Shown: positions 25,141 through 33,220, counted from the first letter of the stretch. The stretch: DNA of 64,000 bases from Catenuloplanes indicus (GCF_030813715.1 NZ_JAUSUZ010000001.1:1674001-1738000); one strand, 5' to 3'. The notes: a model not told the origin generated them from the letters alone. Numbers and translations: made by a program.

Positions 25141-26390
25141 TGGACGTAGATCCAGGCCTGCTCCTGGAAGCCCTTCGTGGGCAGGTCCACGGTGATCCGC
25201 CGGAACGCGGCCGGATCGGGTGGCCCGGCACCGTCGGCGACCGCGTCCAGGAACAGCGCATCGGGTACGCCGAGCGCGAAGTCGGCGTCCGGGTGGTCGG
25301 CGAGCGCCGCGCGCAGTGGGGGCGCGTCCAGGATGCGATGGACCGCGATCGCCGCGCGGCCGACCCAGCCGTTGTCCGCCTCGCGGACCAGGCCCCGGTG
25401 CAGCGCCATGCGCAGCCGGATCCGCTCCACGGCCGGCGCGGCGGCGTTGCGCGCGGCGAGCTCGGCGGCCACGCCGCGGACCAGCCGCGGGATCACGTCG
25501 GCCTCGTCGATGCCGGACGGCAGCACGGTGAACTGGCCGTCACCCTGCGGCTGCGGCGCGACCTGATCCTCGCCTATCCCGGCGGTGGTGCGCGCGGCGG
25601 CCAGCAGCCGGACCAGGTCGTGCTGGATGCGTGCGGTCTCGCCGGTGCGGCGGGTGCTGTATCCGGCGACGTCCGCGGCCATGCACAGCCGGACAGAGGC
25701 GTGGTGCGGGCCCGGCGGCGTGCGCGGCACCGGCGCGGTGAACGGCACCGCCTCGCGGGTGGACATCCGGCGCAGCACCAGCCCTTTGACGTCGGCCTGC
25801 ACGGACAGCGTGCCGTGCAGGGACGTCACGTCCGGCGGGATCTCCAGCAGCGCGTGGCAGCCGTACCCGCGCGGCAGTATCGGCGCGGTACGCCGGTCGG
25901 TGTAGCCCCAGCCGAATCGGGCGCTGTGCACGCCGGAGGTGTGCGCGCGTGGCCGGCCGGTGCGGGTGCCGAGGCGGGGCAGCAGCCCGGGCCGGTCCGC
26001 GGTGGCCGCACGGGTGCGCCCGGCGAGCGGGGCGGTGTCGTCGTCGCCGAGTCCGAACTGGCCGCCGTCGGCGTGCACCGCGACCGCGATCACCGGCGAG
26101 TCGCCGAGGTCGACGGTGAGGCGGGCGGCCGCGTACCGATGCCCGGCGGGGAGGTCGCCCAGGTCGAAGGCGAACAGCGCACCGAGGTACGCCGCACCGG
26201 TGCTGCGCGCCCGGCGGCGCAGCGGGACCGGCAGTTCACCGGCCGGCACCGGGTACAGCAGCGGGCGCCCGCACCGGACCACCGGCCGTGGTCCGCCGTC
26301 GCCCCGGCCGTCCGGTGCCGTGAGCTCGGCGTCGGCGAGCGTCTCGTCCTCGCGTAGCGATTCTTCCTGACCGATCACGGCCGCCACCAT
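25137..26390 (-). CDS. Protein with class III nucleotidyl-cyclase-like C-terminal domain
   Basis: The likely protein has 417 residues from ATG 26390 (a GTG at 26387 is nearly as good; a long basic upstream extension is unlikely). The N-terminal 200 residues are beta-rich and unassigned. The C-terminal half looks like the class III cyclase fold: CMAADVAGYSTR carries the first metal Asp, PQGDGQFTVLP the second, and RLRMALHRG and WVGRAAIAVHRIL follow. The last motif lacks the Asn of the usual VNxAxR signature, so catalysis is doubtful and nucleotide sensing is possible. It is the first gene of the caspase-CHAT operon. Confidence 0.6.
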   Translation of the reverse strand: MVAAVIGQEESLREDETLADAELTAPDGRGDGGPRPVVRCGRPLLYPVPAGELPVPLRRRARSTGAAYLGALFAFDLGDLPAGHRYAAARLTVDLGDSPVIAVAVHADGGQFGLGDDDTAPLAGRTRAATADRPGLLPRLGTRTGRPRAHTSGVHSARFGWGYTDRRTAPILPRGYGCHALLEIPPDVTSLHGTLSVQADVKGLVLRRMSTREAVPFTAPVPRTPPGPHHASVRLCMAADVAGYSTRRTGETARIQHDLVRLLAAARTTAGIGEDQVAPQPQGDGQFTVLPSGIDEADVIPRLVRGVAAELAARNAAAPAVERIRLRMALHRGLVREADNGWVGRAAIAVHRILDAPPLRAALADHPDADFALGVPDALFLDAVADGAGPPDPAAFRRITVDLPTKGFQEQAWIYVQ

Positions 26391-26468
26391 CCCTTTTTCA
26401 CCATTGCCGGATCCCGCATTCTTACCATCCCGAACCGAATTGATAACCGTGCGCCGGTACCGCCGCGA

Positions 26469-26540
26469 TCGTCCGAACAGGCCAGTCGTTCCGGACCGGG
26501 CGGAGCGGTCCGGACCGGAACGAATGGGCCGTTCGGACGA
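26469..26540. repeat. 26-bp-arm inverted repeat in the divergent control region
   Basis: The left arm 26469-26494 begins TCGTCCGAAC and ends CGTTCCGG. The right arm 26515-26540 is its reverse complement at 23 of 26 positions, with a 20-nt spacer. Both the outer 10 bp and the inner 8 bp of the arms match perfectly; only three central positions differ. Such a long dyad between two divergent operons is a good candidate for a shared operator, or for a structured RNA start. No DNA-binding regulator is encoded in the locus, so the binder is unknown. Confidence 0.75.
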
Positions 26541-26689
26541 CCCGATTCGTCGAACATCGGCCCAGTTCACCGATGCGTCGACCGCCCGATGTCATCCAGC
26601 CACAGCGGACCGTGCGCGCGGTTCGATCGCCTTTCGCGCGCTGGCAGTCGGCAGATTCGCATTGTTAGGCTCCGCTCGCCGGGCGACCC

Positions 26690-26713
26690 GTTCCATTCCA
26701 TTCCGAATGGAAC
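26690..26713 (+). promoter_or_regulatory. Perfect hairpin just upstream of the + operon ribosome site
   Basis: Arms GTTCCATTC (26690-26698) and GAATGGAAC (26705-26713) enclose a 6-nt loop and end 17 nt before the ATG at 26731. The ribosome site AAAGGGGAAG follows directly. It may be an operator or a leader RNA hairpin that limits translation of the first gene. Confidence 0.5.
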
Positions 26714-26730
26714 GCCGAAAGGGGAAGCGA

Positions 26731-27174
26731 ATGGATTTCACACAACGGCGGCGGGTGCAGACCGGGTTCGGCCAGGCCGCGCCGCAGCGGCAGCAGCAGG
26801 GCCTGGTGCGGTCCACCCGCGCGGGCCGGGCCCGCCGGCACGCCGGGATCTTCGAGGCGGTGCACCGGCTCGACGCCGGGCTGGACGCGACGGCTCGCGC
26901 CGAGATCGCCCGGTGGGTCCGCGACGAGTACGAGAAGGAGTTCGGCGACGTACCGCTGGGCTTCTTCGCGCAGTGCCACCTCGGCCCGCCCTATGTGGAC
27001 CACCGGCTGGACCTGTGGCAGTCGATCACCGATCACTACGCCCCGGCCGACTTCGTGCCGGAACCGTTCGTCGGCGCCCGGCCGCTGGCCCGCAGCGGCG
27101 CCTACGACTTCATCGAGGTCTACGCGAGCGGGGAGCTCAAGCCCGTCCTCCAGGACGGTTCAGTCGTCGCCTAA
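26731..27174 (+). CDS. Small protein of unknown function, first gene of the AAA operon
   Basis: The 147-aa protein has a basic, glutamine-rich N-terminus (DFTQRRRVQTGFGQ, RQQQG) and a helical middle (ARAEIARWVRDEYEKEFGDV). Its end contains YVDHRLDLWQSITDHYAP and GAYDFIEVYASGELKPVL. I do not recognise the family. It has no signal peptide or membrane segment. The ATG follows an AAAGGGGAAG ribosome site, and the next gene starts 9 nt after its stop. Its place as leader gene suggests an adaptor or sensor for the system; this is inference only. Confidence 0.75.
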   Translation: MDFTQRRRVQTGFGQAAPQRQQQGLVRSTRAGRARRHAGIFEAVHRLDAGLDATARAEIARWVRDEYEKEFGDVPLGFFAQCHLGPPYVDHRLDLWQSITDHYAPADFVPEPFVGARPLARSGAYDFIEVYASGELKPVLQDGSVVA

Positions 27175-27183
27175 AGGAGCACG

Positions 27184-28971
27184 ATGAGCAGCAACTTCAG
27201 CGAGGCGGCCATTCTGCGCCGGATCGACCACGTCGGGGCCAAGGTCGAGCAGGTCGACCAGGGCCTGATCGCGGTCAGCGCACAGGTCGGCCAGGTCGGG
27301 CAGCGCGCCGACGAGACCCAGACCGAGCTGCGCCGGCTCGCCGCGGACTTCCAGCGGTTCGTGCTGGACGCCCAGCGCACCGCGAACGTACAGCGCGCCG
27401 AGACCCGCGTCGGTGTGGTGGAGGCGCAGATCGAGCACCAGTTCGGTCACCACAACGTGGTCCGGCGGACCGCGACCGGCATGCTGCAGGGCTTCGACGT
27501 GGGCCTGGTCTCCGAGGAGACGGTCCGCGCGGTCAGCGAACAGCTCATGGTGCAGAACCCGCGGTACTGGCTGGCGCCGGTGCTGGTCGCACTGGGCGCC
27601 TGGGCGGCCGACGAGCCGGAGCTGTGCGAGCGGGCGGTCCAGGAGGGCTTCCGCCGCTCCCCCGGGCGTACCTCCCTGTTCATGGCCCTCGTTCTTCGTC
27701 GGCAGGGCCGGCGCGAGGCGTCGGTGCGCTGGCTGCGCCACTACCTGGCCGCGCAGGACCCGACGGCGCTCGGCCGGGACTTCGCGATGATCCTGGAGTG
27801 CGTCTCGCAGGGCGCGTTCGGGCCGGCCGGCGTGGACCTGGTGAGGGAGCGGCTGGACGCCTGGCGGGCCCGGCTGCTCGACGACGACGCCCGGCAGGAC
27901 GCCCAGGTCACCCGGTGGCGCGCGGAGCTGGACCGGTACATCGCCGGCTCGTCCGGGCAGCGGTTCCCGTTCCTGGCCGGGGTGTCGCCGCAGTGGCCGC
28001 AGATGGACCGGGCGTTGTCCTGCGCGGCCGCCAACGGCGCGCTGATCGACACCTACCGCGCGCTCGCCGCCGAGACCCCCACCCCGGCCGCGCAGCTGGA
28101 GGACCAGGTCGACGACATCCTCGACCGGCTGGTGCGCGAGTACGACGAGGAGGAACTGCCGCTGCGCCGCGAGCACGCCCAGGCCCGCGCGATCATCCGG
28201 CACAACGGCGACATCAACGCCGCGCAACGCGACCTCGCCACCGACCTGACCGCGCTGGAGCGCACGCTGGACTACCTGACGATCCAGAGCGAGTCGGCGC
28301 TCAACCCGGCCGCGATCGGGGTGTCGCGATCCACCCAGCGGATGGCGGTCTCGTCCTGCCACGAGTGGTTCGCCCGCGCGCACGGCATGTTCAGCCGCGA
28401 CTACCGGGCGGCGCTGCCGACCGACGTGCACGCGGTCTTCCAGGGCAACCACAACGCGGCCGGCGTCGTCTTCCAGCTCCCCCGCTGGACCGGCTCGTTC
28501 ACCCGGCCGGTCCCCGACCTCGAGCGCGACCTCGCCGCGCACTGGGACCGCGCGGCGGCACCGTTCATCGCCAGCCTCGGCTGGGACTGGCGCCGGCAGG
28601 GCGTCGGCCCGCTGATCGGGATCGTGGCCGCCGCGCTGGTCGTCATGTTCTGCCTCGGGCAGGGCAGCCCGTTACTCGGCGTACTCGCCGGCGCCATGAT
28701 CGGCGGTGGCGGCGCGCTGTTCCTGTGGTCCCGGCAGCGGGCCGGCGCGAAACGCCAGCAGGAGGCGCGCGAGGTGCTCGAACGCGGCAAGTACGACTCG
28801 ATCCGGCAGCTGCGGGCGGCCGGCGCCGAGCTCGTCGACTGGAACACCGCATTCCGTGCCGCCGACGGACGCGAACCCGAGGTCCGCGCGATGATCGCCG
28901 ACCTGGCCACGATCGGCAGCCCCGCATCGCCCTACGAACGCCGCGTCGCCGAGAACGGAGCCACCCGATGA
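27184..28971 (+). CDS. Large protein with N-terminal coiled coil and C-terminal membrane hairpin
   Basis: The 595-aa protein starts with heptad-like segments (RIDHVGAKVEQVDQGL, VGQVGQRADETQTELRRLA). A long helical soluble region follows (about 100-460), with ERTLDYLTIQSESALNPAA near 360. Two hydrophobic helices lie close together at about 475-494 (GPLIGIVAAALVVMFCLG) and 497-516 (LLGVLAGAMIGGGGALFLW), then a charged tail of about 80 residues. I do not recognise the family. The layout (soluble body, tight membrane hairpin) fits a membrane-acting effector or anchor of the protease system. AGGAG precedes the ATG; the stop overlaps the next start by 4 nt. Confidence 0.8.
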   Translation: MSSNFSEAAILRRIDHVGAKVEQVDQGLIAVSAQVGQVGQRADETQTELRRLAADFQRFVLDAQRTANVQRAETRVGVVEAQIEHQFGHHNVVRRTATGMLQGFDVGLVSEETVRAVSEQLMVQNPRYWLAPVLVALGAWAADEPELCERAVQEGFRRSPGRTSLFMALVLRRQGRREASVRWLRHYLAAQDPTALGRDFAMILECVSQGAFGPAGVDLVRERLDAWRARLLDDDARQDAQVTRWRAELDRYIAGSSGQRFPFLAGVSPQWPQMDRALSCAAANGALIDTYRALAAETPTPAAQLEDQVDDILDRLVREYDEEELPLRREHAQARAIIRHNGDINAAQRDLATDLTALERTLDYLTIQSESALNPAAIGVSRSTQRMAVSSCHEWFARAHGMFSRDYRAALPTDVHAVFQGNHNAAGVVFQLPRWTGSFTRPVPDLERDLAAHWDRAAAPFIASLGWDWRRQGVGPLIGIVAAALVVMFCLGQGSPLLGVLAGAMIGGGGALFLWSRQRAGAKRQQEAREVLERGKYDSIRQLRAAGAELVDWNTAFRAADGREPEVRAMIADLATIGSPASPYERRVAENGATR

Positions 28972-29129
28972 CCACCCCCGCCAACCCGGACGTGCCCTGG
29001 GCGAAGCAGGCCGCAACCCCACAACCCCACGCCACCCAGCGGGTACGGCGGATGGTCCGCACGCTGCCCGGCTGGGAACCGCTGCCGCCCGGCGAGATCC
29101 TCGTCCAGCGACACCGCCGGGAGGCCTGA
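28968..29129 (+). CDS. 53-aa protein of unknown function
   Basis: This short gene begins with an ATG that overlaps the upstream TGA by 4 nt and ends 2 nt before the next GTG start, so translational coupling supports it. The product MTTPANPDVPWAKQ...EILVQRHRREA is Pro-rich at the start and basic at the end (RVRRMVRTLPGWEPLP in the middle). No family is recognised. Its tight packing inside an operon argues against chance. It may be a small regulator or a protease substrate. Confidence 0.65.
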   Translation: MTTPANPDVPWAKQAATPQPHATQRVRRMVRTLPGWEPLPPGEILVQRHRREA

Positions 29130-29131
29130 TC

Positions 29132-29668
29132 GTGCACGTCACCGGCGGCCACTACGCGACCTGGGCGCAGTTCCTCGACCGGTGGGCGGCCGGCGAGCCG
29201 CTCGACCCGGCCGCCCTGCCCCCGCTGACCCCGGACGACCTGACCGGCGACAGCTGGGAGCGGCTCGCCACCCGGATCGGCGACGCGCTCTCCCGCCGCC
29301 TGCAGGCCTGGTCCGACGTGCTCACCAACGACATGTCCACCGCCGTCGACGACTTCGGGTACGGGCGGGCGCTGCAACGGGCCCGGGCGCCGCTGGCCGG
29401 GATCCGGGGGCTCGCCGCCACGCCCGCGCTGCCGCCGGAGCTGTCCGCGAAGTTCCTCGCCGCGGTCGACGGCAAGATCCGCGACACCCAGCGGCAGCTG
29501 GAGGAACAGGTCGAACGCCTGCGCCGGGACGGTGTGCCGCGCCCGATCGTGGAGGCCCGGCTGCGCGCGATCCGGGACAACCAGCTGACCACCGCCACCC
29601 ACGGGCCGCCGGTGGCCGGCGACCCGTGGGCGGCCGCCCACGGCGCCCGCCGCCGCATCGTCTCGTAG
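29132..29668 (+). CDS. Helical protein of unknown function in the AAA operon
   Basis: The 178-aa protein starts at a GTG about 8 nt after GGGAGG. It is mainly helical, with a central DALSRRLQAWSDVLTNDM segment and a C-terminal coiled-coil-like AAVDGKIRDTQRQLEEQVER. No signal or membrane segment is seen. It lies between the 53-aa gene and the AAA+ gene, with 17 nt to the next ATG. An adaptor role for the AAA+ ATPase is plausible from position alone. Confidence 0.72.
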   Translation: MHVTGGHYATWAQFLDRWAAGEPLDPAALPPLTPDDLTGDSWERLATRIGDALSRRLQAWSDVLTNDMSTAVDDFGYGRALQRARAPLAGIRGLAATPALPPELSAKFLAAVDGKIRDTQRQLEEQVERLRRDGVPRPIVEARLRAIRDNQLTTATHGPPVAGDPWAAAHGARRRIVS

Positions 29669-29685
29669 CCCCGGAGGACACCCCC

Positions 29686-31257
29686 ATGTCGAACTACGCC
29701 GAGTCAGTCAAGGACCTCGACAGCTACCTCTCCGCCCGGGTGCCGGTCATCGCGGTGCACAGCCAGGAGCAGGTCCGCGCGCTGCGCCTGGTCCGGCAGG
29801 CCGCGTCCAGCCCGCGCCGGGCGAACCTGCCGTTCTGGATCTACACGCGCGCGACCGGGCTGCGCGACCTGCGCACCAACGCCCCCGCGCAGGAGGACCG
29901 CTCGCTGACCGGGGCGATGGACTTCGCCGCGCAGCAGTTCGCGAACCGGGCGCAGGCCACCGTCGTCTTCGTCGACCCGGAGAACCTCAGCGACGACAAC
30001 ACCGCCGCCCGGCACTTCGCCGAACTGGCCCGGCTCGCCGACTCCAACTCCGGCAGCATCGTCATCGTCACCGACACCCCGCTGTGGACGGGGCTCGGCC
30101 GGCTCGGCATGGGCGTCACACTCGACCTGCCGGACACGGACGAGATGTACGAGGTGATCATCGAGTTCCTGCGCGACCACCACGGCGTCGTGCCGATCGC
30201 CTGGACCGAGTCCGACGCGCGCCGCGCCGCAGAGTTCATGGTCGGCGTACCCGAGGGCACCGCGATCAACGTGCTCGCCACCATGGTCGCCAAGGGCTCG
30301 GTCGAGAAGGACGACGTCGCGCACCTCGCCGAGTTCAAGGACAAGCACTTCGGCGCGCTAGCCGGCCTGGAACGCGTGCGCGTCAACCCGGACGGCCCGC
30401 AGGTCGGCGGCCTGTCCAGCCTCCGCTCGTGGCTGCGCCGCAAGCAGCGGCTGATCTCCTCCGACCTGCGCGGCACCGCACTGCGCCCGCCGCGCGGCGT
30501 GATGCTGGTCGGGGTACCCGGCTGCGGCAAGTCCCTGTCCGCCAAGGCGATCGCCGCCGAGTGGCGGCTGCCGCTCTACCGGCTCGACCTGGCCGCGATC
30601 CTCGGCCAGTTCGTCGGGCAGTCCGAGACCCGGCTGCGCGAGGCGCTCGACACCGCGGACCGGCTCGCGCCGTGCGTGCTGTGGATCGACGAGATCGAGA
30701 AAGGGCTCGCCGGGCAGAACGACAGCACCGGTGTCGGCCGGCGGATGGTCGGGCAGTTCCTGTTCTGGCTGCAGGAGTCCCGGCAGCGCGTGTTCGTGGT
30801 CGCGACCAGCAACGACGTCCGCTCGCTGCCGCCGGAGCTGCTGCGCAAGGGCCGCTTCGACGAGCTGTTCTTCGTCGACCTGCCGGACGAACAGGACCGC
30901 GCGGAGATCATCGGCATGTACCACCGGCGCTACGTCGGGACCGAGCCCACACCGGAACTGGTCGACAAGCTGGTCGGGCTGTCCGACGGCTTCGCCGGCT
31001 CGGACCTGGAGTCGGCGCTGCACGAGGTCGGCGAGGAGGTGCACCTCAACGGCGGCGCCGAGGCACTGCGGACCGACTTCGTCCTGGACACGTTCACCAA
31101 CACGTTCCCGCTGAGCCGGACCAACCCGGAGCAGATCGAGGACATCCGCAGCTGGGGGCGGGAGCGGGCGGTGCCCGCCGGCCGCGCCTTCGGCGCCGGC
31201 CACACCGGCGGCACGGCACCGGGCCAGGGACGCCGCGTCGTGGTCTTCGGGGAGTGA
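29686..31257 (+). CDS. Ycf46-like AAA+ ATPase
   Basis: The 523-aa protein has an N-terminal degenerate AAA-like part (LDSYLSARVPVIAVHSQEQV at about 10-30, then a strand VVFVDPENLS) and a C-terminal active AAA+ module. This has Walker A GVPGCGKS (K282), Walker B VLWIDEIEKG (D335, E336), sensor 1 VVATSND, and the RKGRFDELFFVDLP arginine region. The order (RSWLRRKQR, then PRGVMLVGVPGCGKSLSAKA, then GQFVGQSETRLRE) matches the Ycf46 group of single-ring AAA proteins. It should remodel a protein partner at the cost of ATP. GGAGG precedes the ATG by 8 nt. It is the only NTPase of the locus. Confidence 0.9.
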   Translation: MSNYAESVKDLDSYLSARVPVIAVHSQEQVRALRLVRQAASSPRRANLPFWIYTRATGLRDLRTNAPAQEDRSLTGAMDFAAQQFANRAQATVVFVDPENLSDDNTAARHFAELARLADSNSGSIVIVTDTPLWTGLGRLGMGVTLDLPDTDEMYEVIIEFLRDHHGVVPIAWTESDARRAAEFMVGVPEGTAINVLATMVAKGSVEKDDVAHLAEFKDKHFGALAGLERVRVNPDGPQVGGLSSLRSWLRRKQRLISSDLRGTALRPPRGVMLVGVPGCGKSLSAKAIAAEWRLPLYRLDLAAILGQFVGQSETRLREALDTADRLAPCVLWIDEIEKGLAGQNDSTGVGRRMVGQFLFWLQESRQRVFVVATSNDVRSLPPELLRKGRFDELFFVDLPDEQDRAEIIGMYHRRYVGTEPTPELVDKLVGLSDGFAGSDLESALHEVGEEVHLNGGAEALRTDFVLDTFTNTFPLSRTNPEQIEDIRSWGRERAVPAGRAFGAGHTGGTAPGQGRRVVVFGE

Positions 31258-31267
31258 GGTACGGGCG

Positions 31268-32272
31268 ATGAGCGACGCCGAGCCACTGTGGAACCCACGG
31301 TCCCTGCTCTCCGGCGGGACCTCCGACGACGCACCACCGGCGCCGGTGTGGCAACCGCCGACCGCTCCCCGGGCCACGGCACCGCCGCCGGCCGCCGCCG
31401 CACCGGCCCCACCCGCGGAGCCACCGTCGGCTGCCGGGCCACCGTCACCACCCGGCACGCCACCGCCCGCTGCCGGGCCGCCGTCACCGCCCGGCGCCAC
31501 GGACGCGGTACCGGTGGCCGGTTCCGGGACCGGCTGGCCGGTTCCTCCGCCCGTGCGGCCGGGATCCGGCGGATCGGGCGCCGCCGGACGGAACCGGAGG
31601 CTGGCGACAGCGGCCGGCGTCGGCCTGGTGGTCGTCGCCGCGGTCGGCGGGCTCACGCTGGCCGCCGGAGCCGAGGACGAGCCGGCCGCGGGACCGCCCG
31701 CCGGCCCGGCCGCGGCAGAACAGTCGCGCACCGGCCCGGCGGCCGCCGAGCCGCTCCCCACCGGCCCGGCCGCCGGCACGCTTCCGGCCTGGCCCGGTGA
31801 TCCGGCCGGGACGCGGCCGGATGCCTCGTACCCCCGGCCGGCCACACCGGCCCTCGACGAGGCGACCGAGGACACGCTCGCGCTGAACGCGCTCGCCCGG
31901 CAGCATGCGAGGGACCGCGGCGCCATCGTCTTCACCGGGCAGCACGTCGCACAGCTCGCGTCGAAGATCCCCGGCATCGAGGACCCCCACCAGTACGCCG
32001 CGGACGGATCACACACGTTCCGTGCCACCGACATCCTGGCCGAGCACGAGACGCTGCGCGCCGGGCCGAACCCGGGCGCCACCGTGCTTCTGCTCAAGAG
32101 CACCGAATACGGCATCCGGCAACTCTACGAGGGCGAACCGCTCTGGGTCACGGTCGCGGTCGGTGACTTCGCGGACCGCGACGCGGTGCTGACCTGGTGC
32201 AGCCACCGCTTCCCGGACCTGACCGGCGTGCAGCTGGAGAACCGCTGCGCCGCGCGCACCCTGGAGCCGTGA
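31268..32272 (+). CDS. Single-pass membrane protein with Pro-rich cytoplasmic region
   Basis: The 334-aa protein has a Pro/Ala-rich N-terminal region (about 1-105, with GPPSPPG repeats), one membrane helix (about 112-134, LATAAGVGLVVVAAVGGLTL), an Ala/Gly/Pro spacer and a C-terminal extracellular domain of about 140 residues. That domain has two Cys (TWCSHRF and ENRCAAR) that could pair. No family is recognised for the outer domain. It starts 10 nt after the AAA+ stop. A surface-sensing or anchoring part of the system is plausible. Confidence 0.75.
   Translation: MSDAEPLWNPRSLLSGGTSDDAPPAPVWQPPTAPRATAPPPAAAAPAPPAEPPSAAGPPSPPGTPPPAAGPPSPPGATDAVPVAGSGTGWPVPPPVRPGSGGSGAAGRNRRLATAAGVGLVVVAAVGGLTLAAGAEDEPAAGPPAGPAAAEQSRTGPAAAEPLPTGPAAGTLPAWPGDPAGTRPDASYPRPATPALDEATEDTLALNALARQHARDRGAIVFTGQHVAQLASKIPGIEDPHQYAADGSHTFRATDILAEHETLRAGPNPGATVLLLKSTEYGIRQLYEGEPLWVTVAVGDFADRDAVLTWCSHRFPDLTGVQLENRCAARTLEP
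31430..31495 (+). repeat. Imperfect 27-bp direct repeats coding for Pro-rich units
   Basis: Copies at 31430-31456 and 31469-31495 differ at two positions and encode AGPPSPPG-type units in the cytoplasmic region of the membrane protein. They are likely slippage products inside the reading frame. Confidence 0.7.
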
Positions 32273-33180
32273 TGGCCGAGGACACCCGGCCCCCGTGGGC
32301 CCGCCCCCGCGAGGAGTCCACACCGGACGAGCCGCCCGCCGGCGACGAACCGCTGTTCGGGCCGGCGGCCGGCGACCGGCCGCTCTTCCCGCCACTGCCC
32401 GTGGCCCGGCGGCCGGCGGTACCGGCCGCACCGCCGTACCGGGATCCGGTCCGGCGCCGTTCGGCCGGCCCGCACGCGCCTGTCACCGCACCGCCCGTCT
32501 CCTTCGGCGCCGCTCACACGCCGGCCGGCCCGCCGCCGGGCCGGCGCCCACCGCCGACCGCGCCGGTGCCCGGCCCGGACGCGGACGGCCCGTCCGGGCC
32601 TCCCGGCGCCCCGGAGCGTGGCTCGCACGCCGGTGTCCTGGTGGGCACGCCGGTGCCGGTCACCGGCCGGCGTGCCGCACGCGGGGTGCCGGTCCCGGAG
32701 TATCCGGTGCTCGTGCTGACCGCGGTGGTGACGGTCGCGGCCGTGGCCGGCCGGGCGCTCGCCGGCGGGCTGCCGCAGGGCGTGCTGGCCGCGGGCGTGG
32801 TCCTGCCGGCCGTGACGGCCGCGGCGGCCGGTGCCGCACTACTGCGGGCGTCCGCCGCCGGCGTCCCGCTGCACACGTTCCGCGTGCGCACACCGGACGG
32901 CCGGACCGACTCCTACGCCGTCAAGGGGACGTTCCCGGCCGGGGTACCGGCCGGCGGCGAGATCGTCCGGGTCCGGGCCGGCCGGTTCCGCCGGGCCGCG
33001 CCGAACGCCCTGGCGCACCGGATGGTCAGCGCGGTCGAGATCCTGGCCGCGTTCGACGGCCCTGTGGTCCGGGTGGTCACCGCGCGCCTGCCGCGCGCGG
33101 TCCGGGTGGCACGCCTGCTCACCCGTACCGGCGTGGTGGTTCTCTCCGGGTTTCTGCTCTGGGTCATGCTGGCCGTCTGA
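32272..33180 (+). CDS. Pro-rich membrane protein
   Basis: The 302-aa protein has a long Pro/Ala-rich N-terminal cytoplasmic region with repeated acidic-aromatic motifs (EPLFGPAAGDRPLFPPLP), two hydrophobic helices at about 140-163 and 170-192, a soluble region of about 90 residues, and a last hydrophobic segment (GVVVLSGFLLWVMLAV) ending at the C-terminus. Its ATG overlaps the upstream stop by 1 nt. The family is unknown. With the preceding gene it puts two membrane proteins directly behind the AAA+ ATPase. Confidence 0.75.
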   Translation: MAEDTRPPWARPREESTPDEPPAGDEPLFGPAAGDRPLFPPLPVARRPAVPAAPPYRDPVRRRSAGPHAPVTAPPVSFGAAHTPAGPPPGRRPPPTAPVPGPDADGPSGPPGAPERGSHAGVLVGTPVPVTGRRAARGVPVPEYPVLVLTAVVTVAAVAGRALAGGLPQGVLAAGVVLPAVTAAAAGAALLRASAAGVPLHTFRVRTPDGRTDSYAVKGTFPAGVPAGGEIVRVRAGRFRRAAPNALAHRMVSAVEILAAFDGPVVRVVTARLPRAVRVARLLTRTGVVVLSGFLLWVMLAV

Positions 33181-33184
33181 TGGG

Positions 33185-33212
33185 CCGCCGGGAAGCCGGA
33201 GCCTCCCGGCGG
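33185..33212. terminator. Hairpin between convergent genes
   Basis: A 9-bp perfect stem (33185-33193 with 33204-33212) with a 10-nt loop lies 4 nt after the stop of the + operon and before the stop of the minus DUF2510 gene. Confidence 0.65.
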
Positions 33213-33220
33213 GGGCGCCG

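Larger units (their letters stand above)
26391..26730. promoter_or_regulatory. Divergent control region of the caspase/CHAT/AAA locus
   Basis: This 340-bp region separates the minus operon (cyclase-like, caspase, CHAT) from the + operon that ends with the AAA+ ATPase and membrane proteins. It is less GC-rich than the genes. It contains a large imperfect inverted repeat at 26469-26540 and a perfect hairpin at 26690-26713, listed separately. No protein gene with a ribosome site was found in it. Confidence 0.6.

Noticed and set aside
26469-26540. Inverted repeat as an insertion-sequence end or miniature transposon
   Set aside because: The spacer is only 20 nt, there is no target-site duplication that I can see, and the place between two operons fits an operator better.
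26731-27174. Could the 147-aa protein be a bacterial gasdermin activated by the caspase
   Set aside because: It is much shorter than known bacterial gasdermins (about 250-300 residues) and lacks a hydrophobic pore-forming N-terminal strand pattern.
26589-29129. Long + strand open frame (about 846 codons) across three genes of the AAA operon
   Set aside because: It is a high-GC shadow frame with low-complexity Arg/Gly/Ala content. Only its last 53 codons, with their own coupled start at 28968, look real.
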